Part shown: positions 1-8,484 of the stretch, piece after piece | Layout of the letters: each line of letters begins with the position of its first letter | Numbering within the stretch: position 1 is the stretch's first letter | NCBI GenBank assembly: GCA_014240375.1 | Contig: JAAZXB010000001.1 | Span: 320,574-384,573, forward strand | DNA: 64,000 nt | Direction of reading: 5' to 3' | DNA from: Planctomycetota bacterium | GTDB taxonomy: Bacteria > Planctomycetota > UBA8108 > UBA1146 | Made by a program: the position numbers and the translations under genes | Notes under the pieces: model-generated | What the model was told of the DNA's origin: nothing | What the model saw: only the letters and a program-made list of their open reading frames with translations | Databases searched by the model: none

Positions 1-39
1 CAGTCCTCCACCAACGATCACGACGGATCGGGCAGACAT
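1..39 (-). CDS. FAD-dependent monooxygenase, N-terminus only; probably kynurenine 3-monooxygenase (partial)
   Basis: Only the first 13 codons are inside the window. They read MSARSVVIVGGGL, the beginning of an FAD-binding Rossmann fold with its G-x-G-x-x-G loop. The ATG lies one base after the kynureninase stop codon, so it is the next gene of the same operon. The three genes before it encode steps downstream of 3-hydroxykynurenine. The missing FAD enzyme of that pathway is kynurenine 3-monooxygenase, which usually starts with such a motif. The FAD protein start is seen directly. The specific function is inferred from context alone, and another flavoprotein cannot be excluded. Confidence 0.6.
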   Translation of the reverse strand, partial: MSARSVVIVGGGL

Positions 40-40
40 C

Positions 41-1342
41 TCACCCCCCCCTGGGAGGGGTCGACGAGCTGGCTACTTGCTCCAGCACCGCGGCGAAGCG
101 GTGGATCTCCTCGAAACTGTTGTAGAGAGGAGTAGGCACCACTCGGACCACATCGGGAGGTCTAAAATCTGTGATGATGCCCGCCGCCTGCAGTGCTTCC
201 TGCAGGGCGCTGGCATCTCCGACCACTCGAATCGAGATCTGCGCTCCCCTTCGATGCTCTTCTCGCGGGGTGATGATCTGGTAGTGATCGGAACCGATGG
301 CGTCGATGCAATTCTCCAGATAACCGGTGAGTTTCTTCGACCGCTCTCGAAGAGCACCGATCCCCGCCTCGGCAAAAATCGCCAGGGATGAGTGGAGCGG
401 AGCCATCGAGAAGATGGGAGGATTCGACACCTGCCACCCTTCCGCTCCAGGCTGTGCGATGAACTGCGGGTTTTCATCCATCCTGAACCGAGTGGCCGGA
501 TCATTGCCCCACCATCCGGCGAGACGTACCCGATCCTGATCATCGGCATGGCGCTGATGAACGAACGCTCCCGCAACCGAACCTGGGCCGCAGTTGATGT
601 ACTTGTAGGTGCACCACGCTGCAAAATCGACCCCATGATCGTGCAACTGAAGATCGATATTGCCGGCGGCATGAGCCAGGTCGAGCCCGAAGGTGATCCC
701 ATGTTTCTGACAACGCTCCCCGATGTTTTTGATGTCATGAGCCTGACCGGTGAAGTAGTTCACTCCCGAGAACATCACCATCGCCAGTTCATCACGATGC
801 TGATCGATCGCCTCCAGAACATCTTCATCGCGCAAACAGTTCTCTCCATCTCGCGGCTTCAACACCACCATTCCCTCTTCGGGATCAAAGCCATGCCAGC
901 GAATTTGCGACTGGAGAGCGTAGGTATCGGAAGGAAATCCGGGCCCATCGGAGAGGATCTTGAAACGAGTAGAATCGGGTCTGTAGAAGGACGCCATCAG
1001 CAGGTGAAGATTGGTGGTCAGGGTGTTCATGAAGACCACCTCAACCGGCAGCGCTCCGACCAGGTCGGCTCCCTGCTGCCGGAAGGACTCGTGATAGGGC
1101 AGCCATGGACGGCGCCCATTCAGATGACCTTCCACCGCAAGATCGCGCCAGTCCTCCAGTTCTGCGGTCACATCATCGAAGGCACTTCTGGGCATCAGCC
1201 CGAGCGAGTTACCACAGAAATAGATCAACGGTTTCCCATCTTCATCGGTGGGGATGTGAAAACGTTCGCGAAAGCGGCTCAGGGGATCATCCCGATCGCA
1301 CTGGATGGCATCCTGTAGATTCATCGGCGTGTCGGTTCCCAT
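41..1342 (-). CDS. kynU: Kynureninase
   Basis: PLP enzyme that cleaves kynurenine or 3-hydroxykynurenine to (3-hydroxy)anthranilate and alanine. The 433-residue product has the usual family length. It carries the N-terminal Y-F-C-G-N-S-L-G-L motif, the D-L-A-H-A-A-G-N segment and the Y-K-Y-I-N-C-G-P-G segment that holds the PLP lysine. I chose the ATG at 1342 because it overlaps the ACMS decarboxylase stop (TGATG). The frame is open about 190 residues further upstream, but that stretch is arginine/serine-rich antisense of the decarboxylase gene. The gene sits third in a minus-strand operon of kynurenine-pathway enzymes, with only one base before the next gene. Confidence 0.96.
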   Translation of the reverse strand: MGTDTPMNLQDAIQCDRDDPLSRFRERFHIPTDEDGKPLIYFCGNSLGLMPRSAFDDVTAELEDWRDLAVEGHLNGRRPWLPYHESFRQQGADLVGALPVEVVFMNTLTTNLHLLMASFYRPDSTRFKILSDGPGFPSDTYALQSQIRWHGFDPEEGMVVLKPRDGENCLRDEDVLEAIDQHRDELAMVMFSGVNYFTGQAHDIKNIGERCQKHGITFGLDLAHAAGNIDLQLHDHGVDFAAWCTYKYINCGPGSVAGAFVHQRHADDQDRVRLAGWWGNDPATRFRMDENPQFIAQPGAEGWQVSNPPIFSMAPLHSSLAIFAEAGIGALRERSKKLTGYLENCIDAIGSDHYQIITPREEHRRGAQISIRVVGDASALQEALQAAGIITDFRPPDVVRVVPTPLYNSFEEIHRFAAVLEQVASSSTPPRGG

Positions 1343-2379
1343 CAACTTCCTCCCGGTGATCGGCGAATGAAACCAGATTCCGATAGGCCCAGAAACTCGA
1401 GTGCGGTCCCGCCGACCAGGCGATTCTTCTGATCGACGGTCAGTGAGTTCATCTGCTCGATCATCAGGCCCGGGTGATCCTCTCCCAGTGGAAATGGATA
1501 ATCGGTGCCGAGAGCGAGGTGATCGGTTCCAAAGAGGTCGATGACGAACTCCAGCGCTTGTGGGTCGTGAACCAGGGTGTCGAGATAGAATCGATCGATG
1601 TATTCCCGGGGTGCTCCACAACCATGAACGCCGCAAAGATCCGGGCGAGCGTGGTATCCCTTTTCGATCCGCGCCAAGGTGCCGGGAAAAGAGCCTCCAC
1701 CATGGGCGAAGCAAATTTTCAAATCGGGAAGACGATCGAACACTCCGCCGAAGATCATCGAACAGATGGCGAGACTGGTTTCCGCCGGCATTCCGACCAG
1801 CCAGGGCAAGAAGTAACTGCCGAGACGATCCGCTCCAAGCATGTCCCACGGATGTACAAAGATCGAGGCTCCCAGTTGCTGCGCTCGCTCGAACAGGGGA
1901 AACAACTCCGGAGCATCCAGGTTCCACTCACCGCAATGAGTGCCGATTTGCACTCCTGGGAAACCGAGATCCTCAACACAGCGCTCCAGCTCCTGGATGG
2001 CCAGATCTGGATCCTGAAGCGGCACCGTTCCCAGCCCGATGAAGCGGTCGGGGCGATCCTTCACCACCTCTGCGATCTGATCATTGAGAAAACGGGAGAG
2101 ATCGAGGGCATCTTGAGATTTTGCCCAGTAGCTGAACATGATGGGCACGGTAGAGAGCACCTGCACATCGACACCGTGACGATCGCAATCCTCGATCCGG
2201 CGGACCGGATCCCAGCAGCGGTCATCGACTTCTCGGAAGAACTTTCCATCCTTCCACAACTTGGCACAACAAGGAGCATGGTGCTCGATGGTGACGAAGC
2301 CGTCGTAACCATACTTCTCGACAAGATCTGGCCACTGTTTCGGCAGGATGTGAGTGTGCAAATCGATCTTCAGCGCCAA
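1342..2379 (-). CDS. 2-amino-3-carboxymuconate-6-semialdehyde decarboxylase (ACMSD)
   Basis: Amidohydrolase-fold, zinc-dependent decarboxylase. It removes the carboxyl group of ACMS, the product of 3-hydroxyanthranilate dioxygenase, and so steers tryptophan carbon away from quinolinate/NAD and into catabolism. The 345 residues begin with the metal-binding D-L-H-T-H motif. Later come F-V-H-P-W-D, F-A-H-G-G-G and L-G-T-D-Y-P-F-P, which supply the other metal and catalytic His/Asp residues typical of ACMSD. The start is a TTG preceded five bases away by GGGGAGG; no ATG fits. The stop codon overlaps the kynureninase ATG, which suggests translational coupling. Confidence 0.94.
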   Translation of the reverse strand: MALKIDLHTHILPKQWPDLVEKYGYDGFVTIEHHAPCCAKLWKDGKFFREVDDRCWDPVRRIEDCDRHGVDVQVLSTVPIMFSYWAKSQDALDLSRFLNDQIAEVVKDRPDRFIGLGTVPLQDPDLAIQELERCVEDLGFPGVQIGTHCGEWNLDAPELFPLFERAQQLGASIFVHPWDMLGADRLGSYFLPWLVGMPAETSLAICSMIFGGVFDRLPDLKICFAHGGGSFPGTLARIEKGYHARPDLCGVHGCGAPREYIDRFYLDTLVHDPQALEFVIDLFGTDHLALGTDYPFPLGEDHPGLMIEQMNSLTVDQKNRLVGGTALEFLGLSESGFIRRSPGGS

Positions 2380-2437
2380 GCAGACCTCCCCGAAACCCTC
2401 CCCGTAGACATCAGAGAAGTCCTTCCCGAGGAACCGA

Positions 2438-2962
2438 TTACTCGCTCATCGCAGCATGCTGAACCACTGCCCCACAACTGGAACAGGTTCGATTCTTCTC
2501 GCTGGACCAGAAATTCTCCATCAACGGCTTCAGTTGGCGAACGATGTCTTGCAGATGAAACTGGGAGTGGAATACCTGCTCATCGCATTCATCACAGAAC
2601 ACGACAAACTGATCCTCCATCTCTGGAGAACGCTTTCTCTCCACGACCATTCCGACGGTGTTCTCACCTCTCTGGGGAGAGTGTGGAATTCCGGGCGGCA
2701 GCAACATCACATCCCCCTCGCGGATCTCGATGTCCCGGTACTCGCCATTTTCCTTCACCCTCAGAACCATGTCGCCCTCCAGTTGATGGAAGAACTCCTC
2801 GGTCTGATTGATGTGGAAGTCTTTTCGCTTATTCGGTCCGCCGACGATCATCACGATCGTATCGGTATTTTCCCAGACCACCTGATTTCCCACGGGTGGT
2901 TTGAGAAGATGCCGATGCTCTTCGATCCATTCCTTGAGGGAGAACGCTAGGGGACCAGCCAT
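2438..2962 (-). CDS. 3-hydroxyanthranilate 3,4-dioxygenase
   Basis: Cupin-fold Fe(II) dioxygenase that opens the ring of 3-hydroxyanthranilate to ACMS. The ATG at 2962 has a GGAAGGA site nine bases upstream and gives 174 residues, the usual size of the bacterial enzyme. A frame extended to 3007 adds 15 residues without such a site. His50 and Glu56 (in F-H-I-N-Q-T-E-E) and a later P-x-x-x-P-H-S provide the iron ligands. Two C-x-x-C pairs, C-D-E-C and C-S-S-C, form the rubredoxin-like second metal site of bacterial members. It is the first gene of the minus-strand operon that continues with ACMSD, kynureninase and an FAD monooxygenase. Confidence 0.96.
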   Translation of the reverse strand: MAGPLAFSLKEWIEEHRHLLKPPVGNQVVWENTDTIVMIVGGPNKRKDFHINQTEEFFHQLEGDMVLRVKENGEYRDIEIREGDVMLLPPGIPHSPQRGENTVGMVVERKRSPEMEDQFVVFCDECDEQVFHSQFHLQDIVRQLKPLMENFWSSEKNRTCSSCGAVVQHAAMSE

Positions 2963-3110
2963 GGCATGTTGTCCTTCCAGTAATTCTGCATGATTCGCTA
3001 AATGCACACTGTACGAGGCACCTCATGGAGAATACCCTAATCCTTGTGAGGCTCTGCAGCAACAGTTGCCAAGCCGGTTCAGCGGGCAAACACCAGGGAG
3101 GAGATGACCG

Positions 3111-3836
3111 ATGTCAGATGAAGAAGTGACCTTTCTCCCGTCAGACTTCGATCGATTCCGAGAGAGTGTTCAAACCGATCCCGAATTCAATGATTCCAGG
3201 CTCGAGGTTCGCACCAAACTGGACCTTGTAGGCAAGGCGGGAGCACAGGCACTTTCAGCGCCACCGTTTCTTCTGGTGAGCCGCGCCAGCCTGCACCATC
3301 CGCACCAGTTCAACGGATTCCGAGTGGCCAGTCAGCGTACCTACCTGTCTCGCGGAGTTCAGGAGCGAAAAAAACTGCAGAAACATCTCGGAGCAGAGAT
3401 CGGCAAGGATCTCGACACCGACTACACACATTCGATGTTGGTGCTGGAGATCGACGAAAAGGGTCTGACTTTTGCCCTGAGAATCCACAAGGATGCCTGG
3501 TGGGACGGTGAAAATCTCAAGAGGTGGATGGGTGATGAGGAACAGAGAATCACCATCGCCAATGCGCTGCAACCACTCGAAGGCTACACCCTCAAGGTAC
3601 ATGATCATCGACGCACACGAGCGTGCAGCACCATCGACGATCTTGAACTGGCAGAGATCCGCAAGAGTTACACACCCGGAGAGCACTGGCTCCATGTCGA
3701 GAAGAAGATCGATCGGGACGACCTCTTCATCTCCTCCAGTGGATTTGAACAGCGTGCCATTTCCGAATGGAAACGACTGTTGCCAGCCTATCGCTGCTTC
3801 TGCTGGCATCCGGAAAACGATCGCCTGTTCGCTTGA
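3111..3836 (+). CDS. Conserved-looking protein of unknown function
   Basis: A 241-residue, charged, apparently soluble protein with no signal peptide, membrane segment or motif that I recognise. The start is well supported: GGGAGGAG lies seven bases before the ATG. It is rich in Asp/Glu/Arg and has several Trp residues in the middle (D-A-W-W-D-G, R-W-M-G), which suggests a compact folded domain. It is transcribed divergently from the kynurenine operon across about 150 bases. The PSCyt gene follows 77 bases later on the same strand. Nothing in the sequence ties it functionally to either neighbour, and I do not assign a function. Confidence 0.75.
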   Translation: MSDEEVTFLPSDFDRFRESVQTDPEFNDSRLEVRTKLDLVGKAGAQALSAPPFLLVSRASLHHPHQFNGFRVASQRTYLSRGVQERKKLQKHLGAEIGKDLDTDYTHSMLVLEIDEKGLTFALRIHKDAWWDGENLKRWMGDEEQRITIANALQPLEGYTLKVHDHRRTRACSTIDDLELAEIRKSYTPGEHWLHVEKKIDRDDLFISSSGFEQRAISEWKRLLPAYRCFCWHPENDRLFA

Positions 3837-3913
3837 AATAGACCTGACTACCGAATCGGTGGATGGAGCCTCTCACCTGGTAGATGTACACTCTTCCAGG
3901 AGAGGTGGTTCGA

Positions 3914-6900
3914 TTGCTCTTCCCAACGGCTGCTGGTCTATCGCTGCTGATTTTCTCCACTCTTCTGCCAGAGCGCAACGATACTGCTGATTTCACATCC
4001 GAAGTTCGTCCGATCCTCTCTCGCCAGTGCCTCCCCTGTCATGGTCCCGATGCCGCCACCCGAAAGAAAGACCTGCGACTCGATCTGAAGGACCCGTTAC
4101 TCGGCGTGATCGAAGTTGGATCTGCAGAGAGTAGCCCACTGTTTCAGCGCATCTCATCGGATGATCCCGAACTCAGGATGCCACCGCCGGATCACGCGAA
4201 AGCTCTCTCCAACCAAGAGATCTCCATCTTCAAGGAGTGGATCGACGCTGGCGCAGCGTGGGAAGAACACTGGGCCTTTACTCCACCTGTGATGCCAGCA
4301 GCAGAATGGAATACACAACAACACCCCATCGATGTCTTCATCGAGAAGAAGATCACTGCCAATGGTCTCAGTGCCAACGGTCCAGCCTCCGCTGAAGTAT
4401 TGATCCGCAGACTGTCTCTCGATCTGATCGGATTGCCACCTGAACCCGAGCGGGTCTCCCGCTTCATCGAAGAATATTCGAGAGATCCTGCCGGCGCGTG
4501 GAAGTTACTGATCGACGAACTGCTCGCTTCCGAATCCTTCGGCGAACGTTGGGCCAGTGCATGGCTCGATCTGGCTCGTTATGCAGACACCAAGGGTTAC
4601 GAGCAAGATGGAATGCGAAACATCTGGCCCTGGCGTGACTGGGTGATCCAGGCTTTCGACCGCGATCTTCCCTTCGATCAATTCACCATCCTGCAACTGG
4701 CGGGTGACCTGATCGATACTCCTGATGAATCCAGTCGCCTCGCCACTGCATTCCATCGAAACACCATGACCAACGACGAGGGTGGCACACAGAACGAGGA
4801 GTTTCGTGTGGCTGCCGTGGTCGATCGAGTCAACACCACCATGCAGGTCTGGCAAGGGCTGACCGCCGGCTGTGCCCAGTGCCATGATCACAAATACGAC
4901 CCCCTCTCTCAGGTCGAATATTACCAGTTGTATGACTTCTTCAATCAGAGTGAAGATGCAGACCTCAACAGTGAAGTACCGCTGCTCAAGGTCCTCGGTA
5001 ATGCAGAAAAATTACTTCTGGGCGATGCTCATCAACAGGTCGAGAAAGCACAGCAAGTACTGGATCAAGCGGCAAGGGCACTGGTGATTCCAGACCAGGA
5101 AGCGGCCCCGACCGAAGCAGGAACTCTCGATGAGATCGCATTCAGCGGCAAGATGCCGACACTGTGCCAAGCACAGGTCGATGGTAAGAAGAGTGAGTGG
5201 CCCTGGGTTCAAGCGCCGCCGGATGCGCCCGAAGAAATCGACCAGGTGGTCCGCCAGAGTGCGCCGGAGGGACAAACACGCCAGGTTTTCTTCGAGAGGT
5301 CTCTCCATACTCATGTTGCAGCGCAGGGTGATCGCTATCACATCGATGCGCGGATCGTCGAACCTCCGGAGTGGATGCTGCTGCAGGTACGACTCGCCGA
5401 TTCATCCGTCTGGGAACACCGCGGCTACTGGGGCACAGGTACTTTTGCCCACGGTGTCGATGGAACCGAGTCTCTCCGGTTCCAGGGAGAACTTCCTGCG
5501 ACAGGCGATTGGGTTCACCTGGTGATCGATGCCGAATCTATCGGGATCGAGTCGGGAAAAATCGTCACGGGAATCGCGATGACCCAGCAGGGCGGCGTGA
5601 TCGAGTGGGGAGGTGTGCGCAGAGAGAGTAGCCAACCGACAGAGCGCGACGATCTCTTCTCTTTCTCCGCTTTCGTCGATCGCTGGGGTGAAGATCCGTC
5701 CGATCTGTTCGAGCCAAGGATTCGACAAGCCCTCGGAGCCACTCACAACAAGACCGATGATGAATTCGATCTGGAAACATGGTGGAAGCAACAGATCTCC
5801 ATCGAGGGAAGAAGACTCCTGCTCGCGCAACAGCAACTCCTCGATCAGGCGATGAAGCGACAGGTGGAAATCGAAGGAAGGGCCGTCTCGGTGCCGGTGA
5901 TGGCTCAACTGGCTACCGAGAAGCTGAGAAGCACCCATCTGCTGAAGCGAGGCTCTTATCTCTCCCCTGGAGATCCCGTCGCCGCAGACATCCCTCAATT
6001 TCTTCCAGAGATCGATGAGGCGGCCGCTCGCAACCGACTGGCGCTGGCTCGCTGGCTCGTCTCTCCTCGGAATCCTCTGACCGCACGAGTTCATGTCAAT
6101 CGAGTCTGGGAACAACTGTTTGGCACCGGCCTGGTCGAGACCCTGGAAGACTTCGGGACCCAGGGCGCTTTACCGAGTCATCCACAACTGCTCGACTGGC
6201 TGGCCCTGACCTGGCAACAGGAAGATGGATGGAGTCACAAGGAACTACTTCGTCGCATCGTCACCAGCGACACCTACCGCAGGAGCAGTCGAAGAACTCC
6301 TCTCCAGCAACAGGTCGATCCCGACAATCGACTGCTGTCTCACGCCACTCGCATCCGTCTACCTGCAGAACTGGTCCGCGACCAGGCGCTGGCGATCGGC
6401 GGAATCCTCTCCCCCAAGAAGTTCGGCCCCTCGGTTTACCCTCCTCAACCCGATGGAATCTGGCAGGTGGTCTACAACGGCTCCGGTTGGAAGGAGAGCG
6501 AGGGAGAAGATCGAGTGCGGCGCAGTCTCTACACTTTCTTCCGCAGGACCGCGCCCTATCCTTCGATGCTGACCTTCGATGCCCCTACCCGTGACGTCTG
6601 TACTCCCCGCAGGATTCGCACCAATACACCTTTGCAGGCACTGGTGGTCCTCAATGATCCCGTCTACATCGAAGCCGCTGCAGGGTTGGCGAGATGGTCC
6701 CTTGCTGGAAACAACGATCTGCCCCTGGCGATCCAGCGTGCTTTCCAGCGAGCCACCTGTCGCCAAGCGACTCCTCAAGAACTGAAACTACTGATGGATC
6801 TGACCGATCAGCAGAAACAGGTCTTCCAGCTCGATCCAGCCAGCGCGCACTCCTTTCTGGAGAGTGGGCGGTGGACTCTCGATGACTCGCAGAATCCCAT

Positions 6901-6970
6901 CGATGCGGCAACACTGATGGTGATTGCCAATGTGCTTCTAAATCTCGATGAAGTCCTGGTGAGAGGATGA
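3914..6970 (+). CDS. PSCyt1 / DUF1549 / DUF1553 planctomycete cytochrome c-like protein
   Basis: A typical large planctomycete protein of about 1018 residues. It has a short hydrophobic N-terminus, a cytochrome c-type region with the heme motif C-L-P-C-H-G-P-D near residue 40, a DUF1549 domain that includes A-Q-C-H-D-H-K-Y-D-P, a beta-rich insert, and a C-terminal DUF1553 domain (N-R-V-W-E-Q-L-F-G, F-D-A-P-T-R). The start is uncertain. A TTG at 3914 has AGGAGAGG eight bases upstream and leaves a clean signal-like N-terminus, while the ATG at 3884 lacks a ribosome site. Its stop overlaps the ATG of the DUF1501 gene (ATGA). The biochemical role of such pairs is not established; they are presumed to act outside the cytoplasm. 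Confidence 0.92.
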   Translation: MLFPTAAGLSLLIFSTLLPERNDTADFTSEVRPILSRQCLPCHGPDAATRKKDLRLDLKDPLLGVIEVGSAESSPLFQRISSDDPELRMPPPDHAKALSNQEISIFKEWIDAGAAWEEHWAFTPPVMPAAEWNTQQHPIDVFIEKKITANGLSANGPASAEVLIRRLSLDLIGLPPEPERVSRFIEEYSRDPAGAWKLLIDELLASESFGERWASAWLDLARYADTKGYEQDGMRNIWPWRDWVIQAFDRDLPFDQFTILQLAGDLIDTPDESSRLATAFHRNTMTNDEGGTQNEEFRVAAVVDRVNTTMQVWQGLTAGCAQCHDHKYDPLSQVEYYQLYDFFNQSEDADLNSEVPLLKVLGNAEKLLLGDAHQQVEKAQQVLDQAARALVIPDQEAAPTEAGTLDEIAFSGKMPTLCQAQVDGKKSEWPWVQAPPDAPEEIDQVVRQSAPEGQTRQVFFERSLHTHVAAQGDRYHIDARIVEPPEWMLLQVRLADSSVWEHRGYWGTGTFAHGVDGTESLRFQGELPATGDWVHLVIDAESIGIESGKIVTGIAMTQQGGVIEWGGVRRESSQPTERDDLFSFSAFVDRWGEDPSDLFEPRIRQALGATHNKTDDEFDLETWWKQQISIEGRRLLLAQQQLLDQAMKRQVEIEGRAVSVPVMAQLATEKLRSTHLLKRGSYLSPGDPVAADIPQFLPEIDEAAARNRLALARWLVSPRNPLTARVHVNRVWEQLFGTGLVETLEDFGTQGALPSHPQLLDWLALTWQQEDGWSHKELLRRIVTSDTYRRSSRRTPLQQQVDPDNRLLSHATRIRLPAELVRDQALAIGGILSPKKFGPSVYPPQPDGIWQVVYNGSGWKESEGEDRVRRSLYTFFRRTAPYPSMLTFDAPTRDVCTPRRIRTNTPLQALVVLNDPVYIEAAAGLARWSLAGNNDLPLAIQRAFQRATCRQATPQELKLLMDLTDQQKQVFQLDPASAHSFLESGRWTLDDSQNPIDAATLMVIANVLLNLDEVLVRG

Positions 6971-8424
6971 CGATGGATCCAACAACTGATCTGTTACTCC
7001 AGAGTCACCTTGAAGGTACTCGCCGCTGGTTTCTCGGTCGTGTCGGGCTGGGAATCGGTGGACTCGCTCTCTCATCCTTGGTCGGAGATCAAGGGTTCGG
7101 CCAAACGGCCTCTCCCGGATTGCTTTCAACTCCACACTTTGCTCCTCGTGCGCGACGCATCATATGCCTGCACATGGCTGGTTCTCCACCGCAACAGGAG
7201 CTGTTCGACCCGAAACCGTTGCTGAAGGAACTGGATGGCGAGCCTTGCCCGGCCAACCTGATCGACGGAGAGACCTTTGCATTCATCAAAGGTCATCCGA
7301 AGATTCTCGCCAGTCCGTTCCAGTTTTCCGCTCACGGTGAATCGGGAATGGAAATCTCGGAGTTACTTCCCCATCTGGGGGAGGTCGCCGATGAACTGTG
7401 CCTGATCCGATCGATGCATACCGATCAGTTCAACCATGCTCCTGCCCAGCTGTTCATCTACAGCGGATCTCCCCGCTTCGGTCGCCCTTCGATGGGCTCC
7501 TGGCTGACCTGGGGTCTCGGCAGCATGAATCAGGACCTACCCGCATTCGTCGTGCTCGTTTCGGGAAGTAAAACCCCCAGTGCGGGAAAGAGCGTCTGGG
7601 GATCGGGTTTCCTTCCATCGGTTCACCAGGGGATTCAGTGTCGAACCAGTGGAGATCCAGTGCTCTATCTTGGAAATCCTCGGGGCATCAACAGAGACAC
7701 TCGAAGACGGACCGTCGACGCCATCCAGGAGCTGGATCAGATCGCCGCCCTACGAGATGGAGATCCAGAGACCCTCTCTCGCATCGAGCAGTACGAACTG
7801 GCCTTTCGGATGCAGGCCTCGGTCCCCGAGGTGATGGACATCTCTCGTGAGAATCCGAAGACGCTGGAAGAATACGGAGCAGAGCCAGGCAAAGCCTCCT
7901 TTGCCAACAATTGCCTGCTCGCCAGACGGCTGGTCGAGCAAGATGTTCGATTCGTTCAGTTGTTTGACTGGGGCTGGGATATCCACGGCACCGCTCCTCA
8001 CGATGACATCATGACCCAGCTACCCAAGAAATGTGGAGAAACCGATCAACCGATCGCCGCATTGCTGAAAGATCTGAAACAGCGAGGCCTGCTCGACGAC
8101 ACCCTGGTGATCTGGACCGGAGAATTCGGCCGGACCGCCATGAATGAGGAGAGGAATGGATCGAAGTTCCTGGGTCGAGACCATCATCCCCATTGCTACT
8201 CGATGTGGATGGCGGGAGGTGGTGTCAAGAAAGGTCATGTTCACGGCGCCACCGACGAACTGGGATACCGGATCGTGAAGGACCCGGTCGGGGTCCATGA
8301 TCTGCAGGCGACGATTCTGCACCTGATGGGCATCGATCACGAGCGACTCACCTACCCCTACCAGGGCAGAGATTTCAGGTTAACCGACGTCAGCGGAAAG
8401 CTGGTACCAGGGATTCTCGCCTAG
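6967..8424 (+). CDS. DUF1501 protein with Tat signal
   Basis: A 485-residue member of DUF1501, an alkaline-phosphatase/sulfatase-like fold that is greatly expanded in planctomycetes. A twin-arginine signal (T-R-R-W-F-L-G-R-V-G) lies near residue 18, followed by a hydrophobic stretch, so a folded protein is probably exported. The family landmarks D-L-K-Q-R-G-L-L-D-D-T-L-V-I-W-T-G-E-F-G-R-T and D-H-H-P are present. It overlaps the preceding PSCyt gene by four bases and is surely co-transcribed with it. The TAG stop lies in the first unit of a 16-bp tandem repeat. An alternative ATG lies six bases downstream (6973). Confidence 0.93.
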   Translation: MTMDPTTDLLLQSHLEGTRRWFLGRVGLGIGGLALSSLVGDQGFGQTASPGLLSTPHFAPRARRIICLHMAGSPPQQELFDPKPLLKELDGEPCPANLIDGETFAFIKGHPKILASPFQFSAHGESGMEISELLPHLGEVADELCLIRSMHTDQFNHAPAQLFIYSGSPRFGRPSMGSWLTWGLGSMNQDLPAFVVLVSGSKTPSAGKSVWGSGFLPSVHQGIQCRTSGDPVLYLGNPRGINRDTRRRTVDAIQELDQIAALRDGDPETLSRIEQYELAFRMQASVPEVMDISRENPKTLEEYGAEPGKASFANNCLLARRLVEQDVRFVQLFDWGWDIHGTAPHDDIMTQLPKKCGETDQPIAALLKDLKQRGLLDDTLVIWTGEFGRTAMNEERNGSKFLGRDHHPHCYSMWMAGGGVKKGHVHGATDELGYRIVKDPVGVHDLQATILHLMGIDHERLTYPYQGRDFRLTDVSGKLVPGILA

Positions 8425-8484
8425 AGCCCCAGTATCCTAGAGCCCCAGTATCCTAGAGCCCCAGTATCCTAGAGCCCCAGTATC
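8421..8484. repeat. 16-bp tandem repeat, four perfect copies, at a convergent gene junction
   Basis: The unit CTAGAGCCCCAGTATC is repeated four times without change (8421-8436, 8437-8452, 8453-8468, 8469-8484). Every unit begins with the palindrome CTAG and therefore carries a TAG triplet on both strands. The first unit supplies the stop of the plus-strand DUF1501 gene. The last unit supplies the stop of the minus-strand beta-helix gene and encodes its final residues. Confidence 0.97.

Noticed and set aside
1474..2811. Long plus-strand frame (445 codons) opposite the ACMSD and dioxygenase genes
   Set aside because: It is antisense to two well-recognised enzymes and its translation resembles no protein family. 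It is a shadow.
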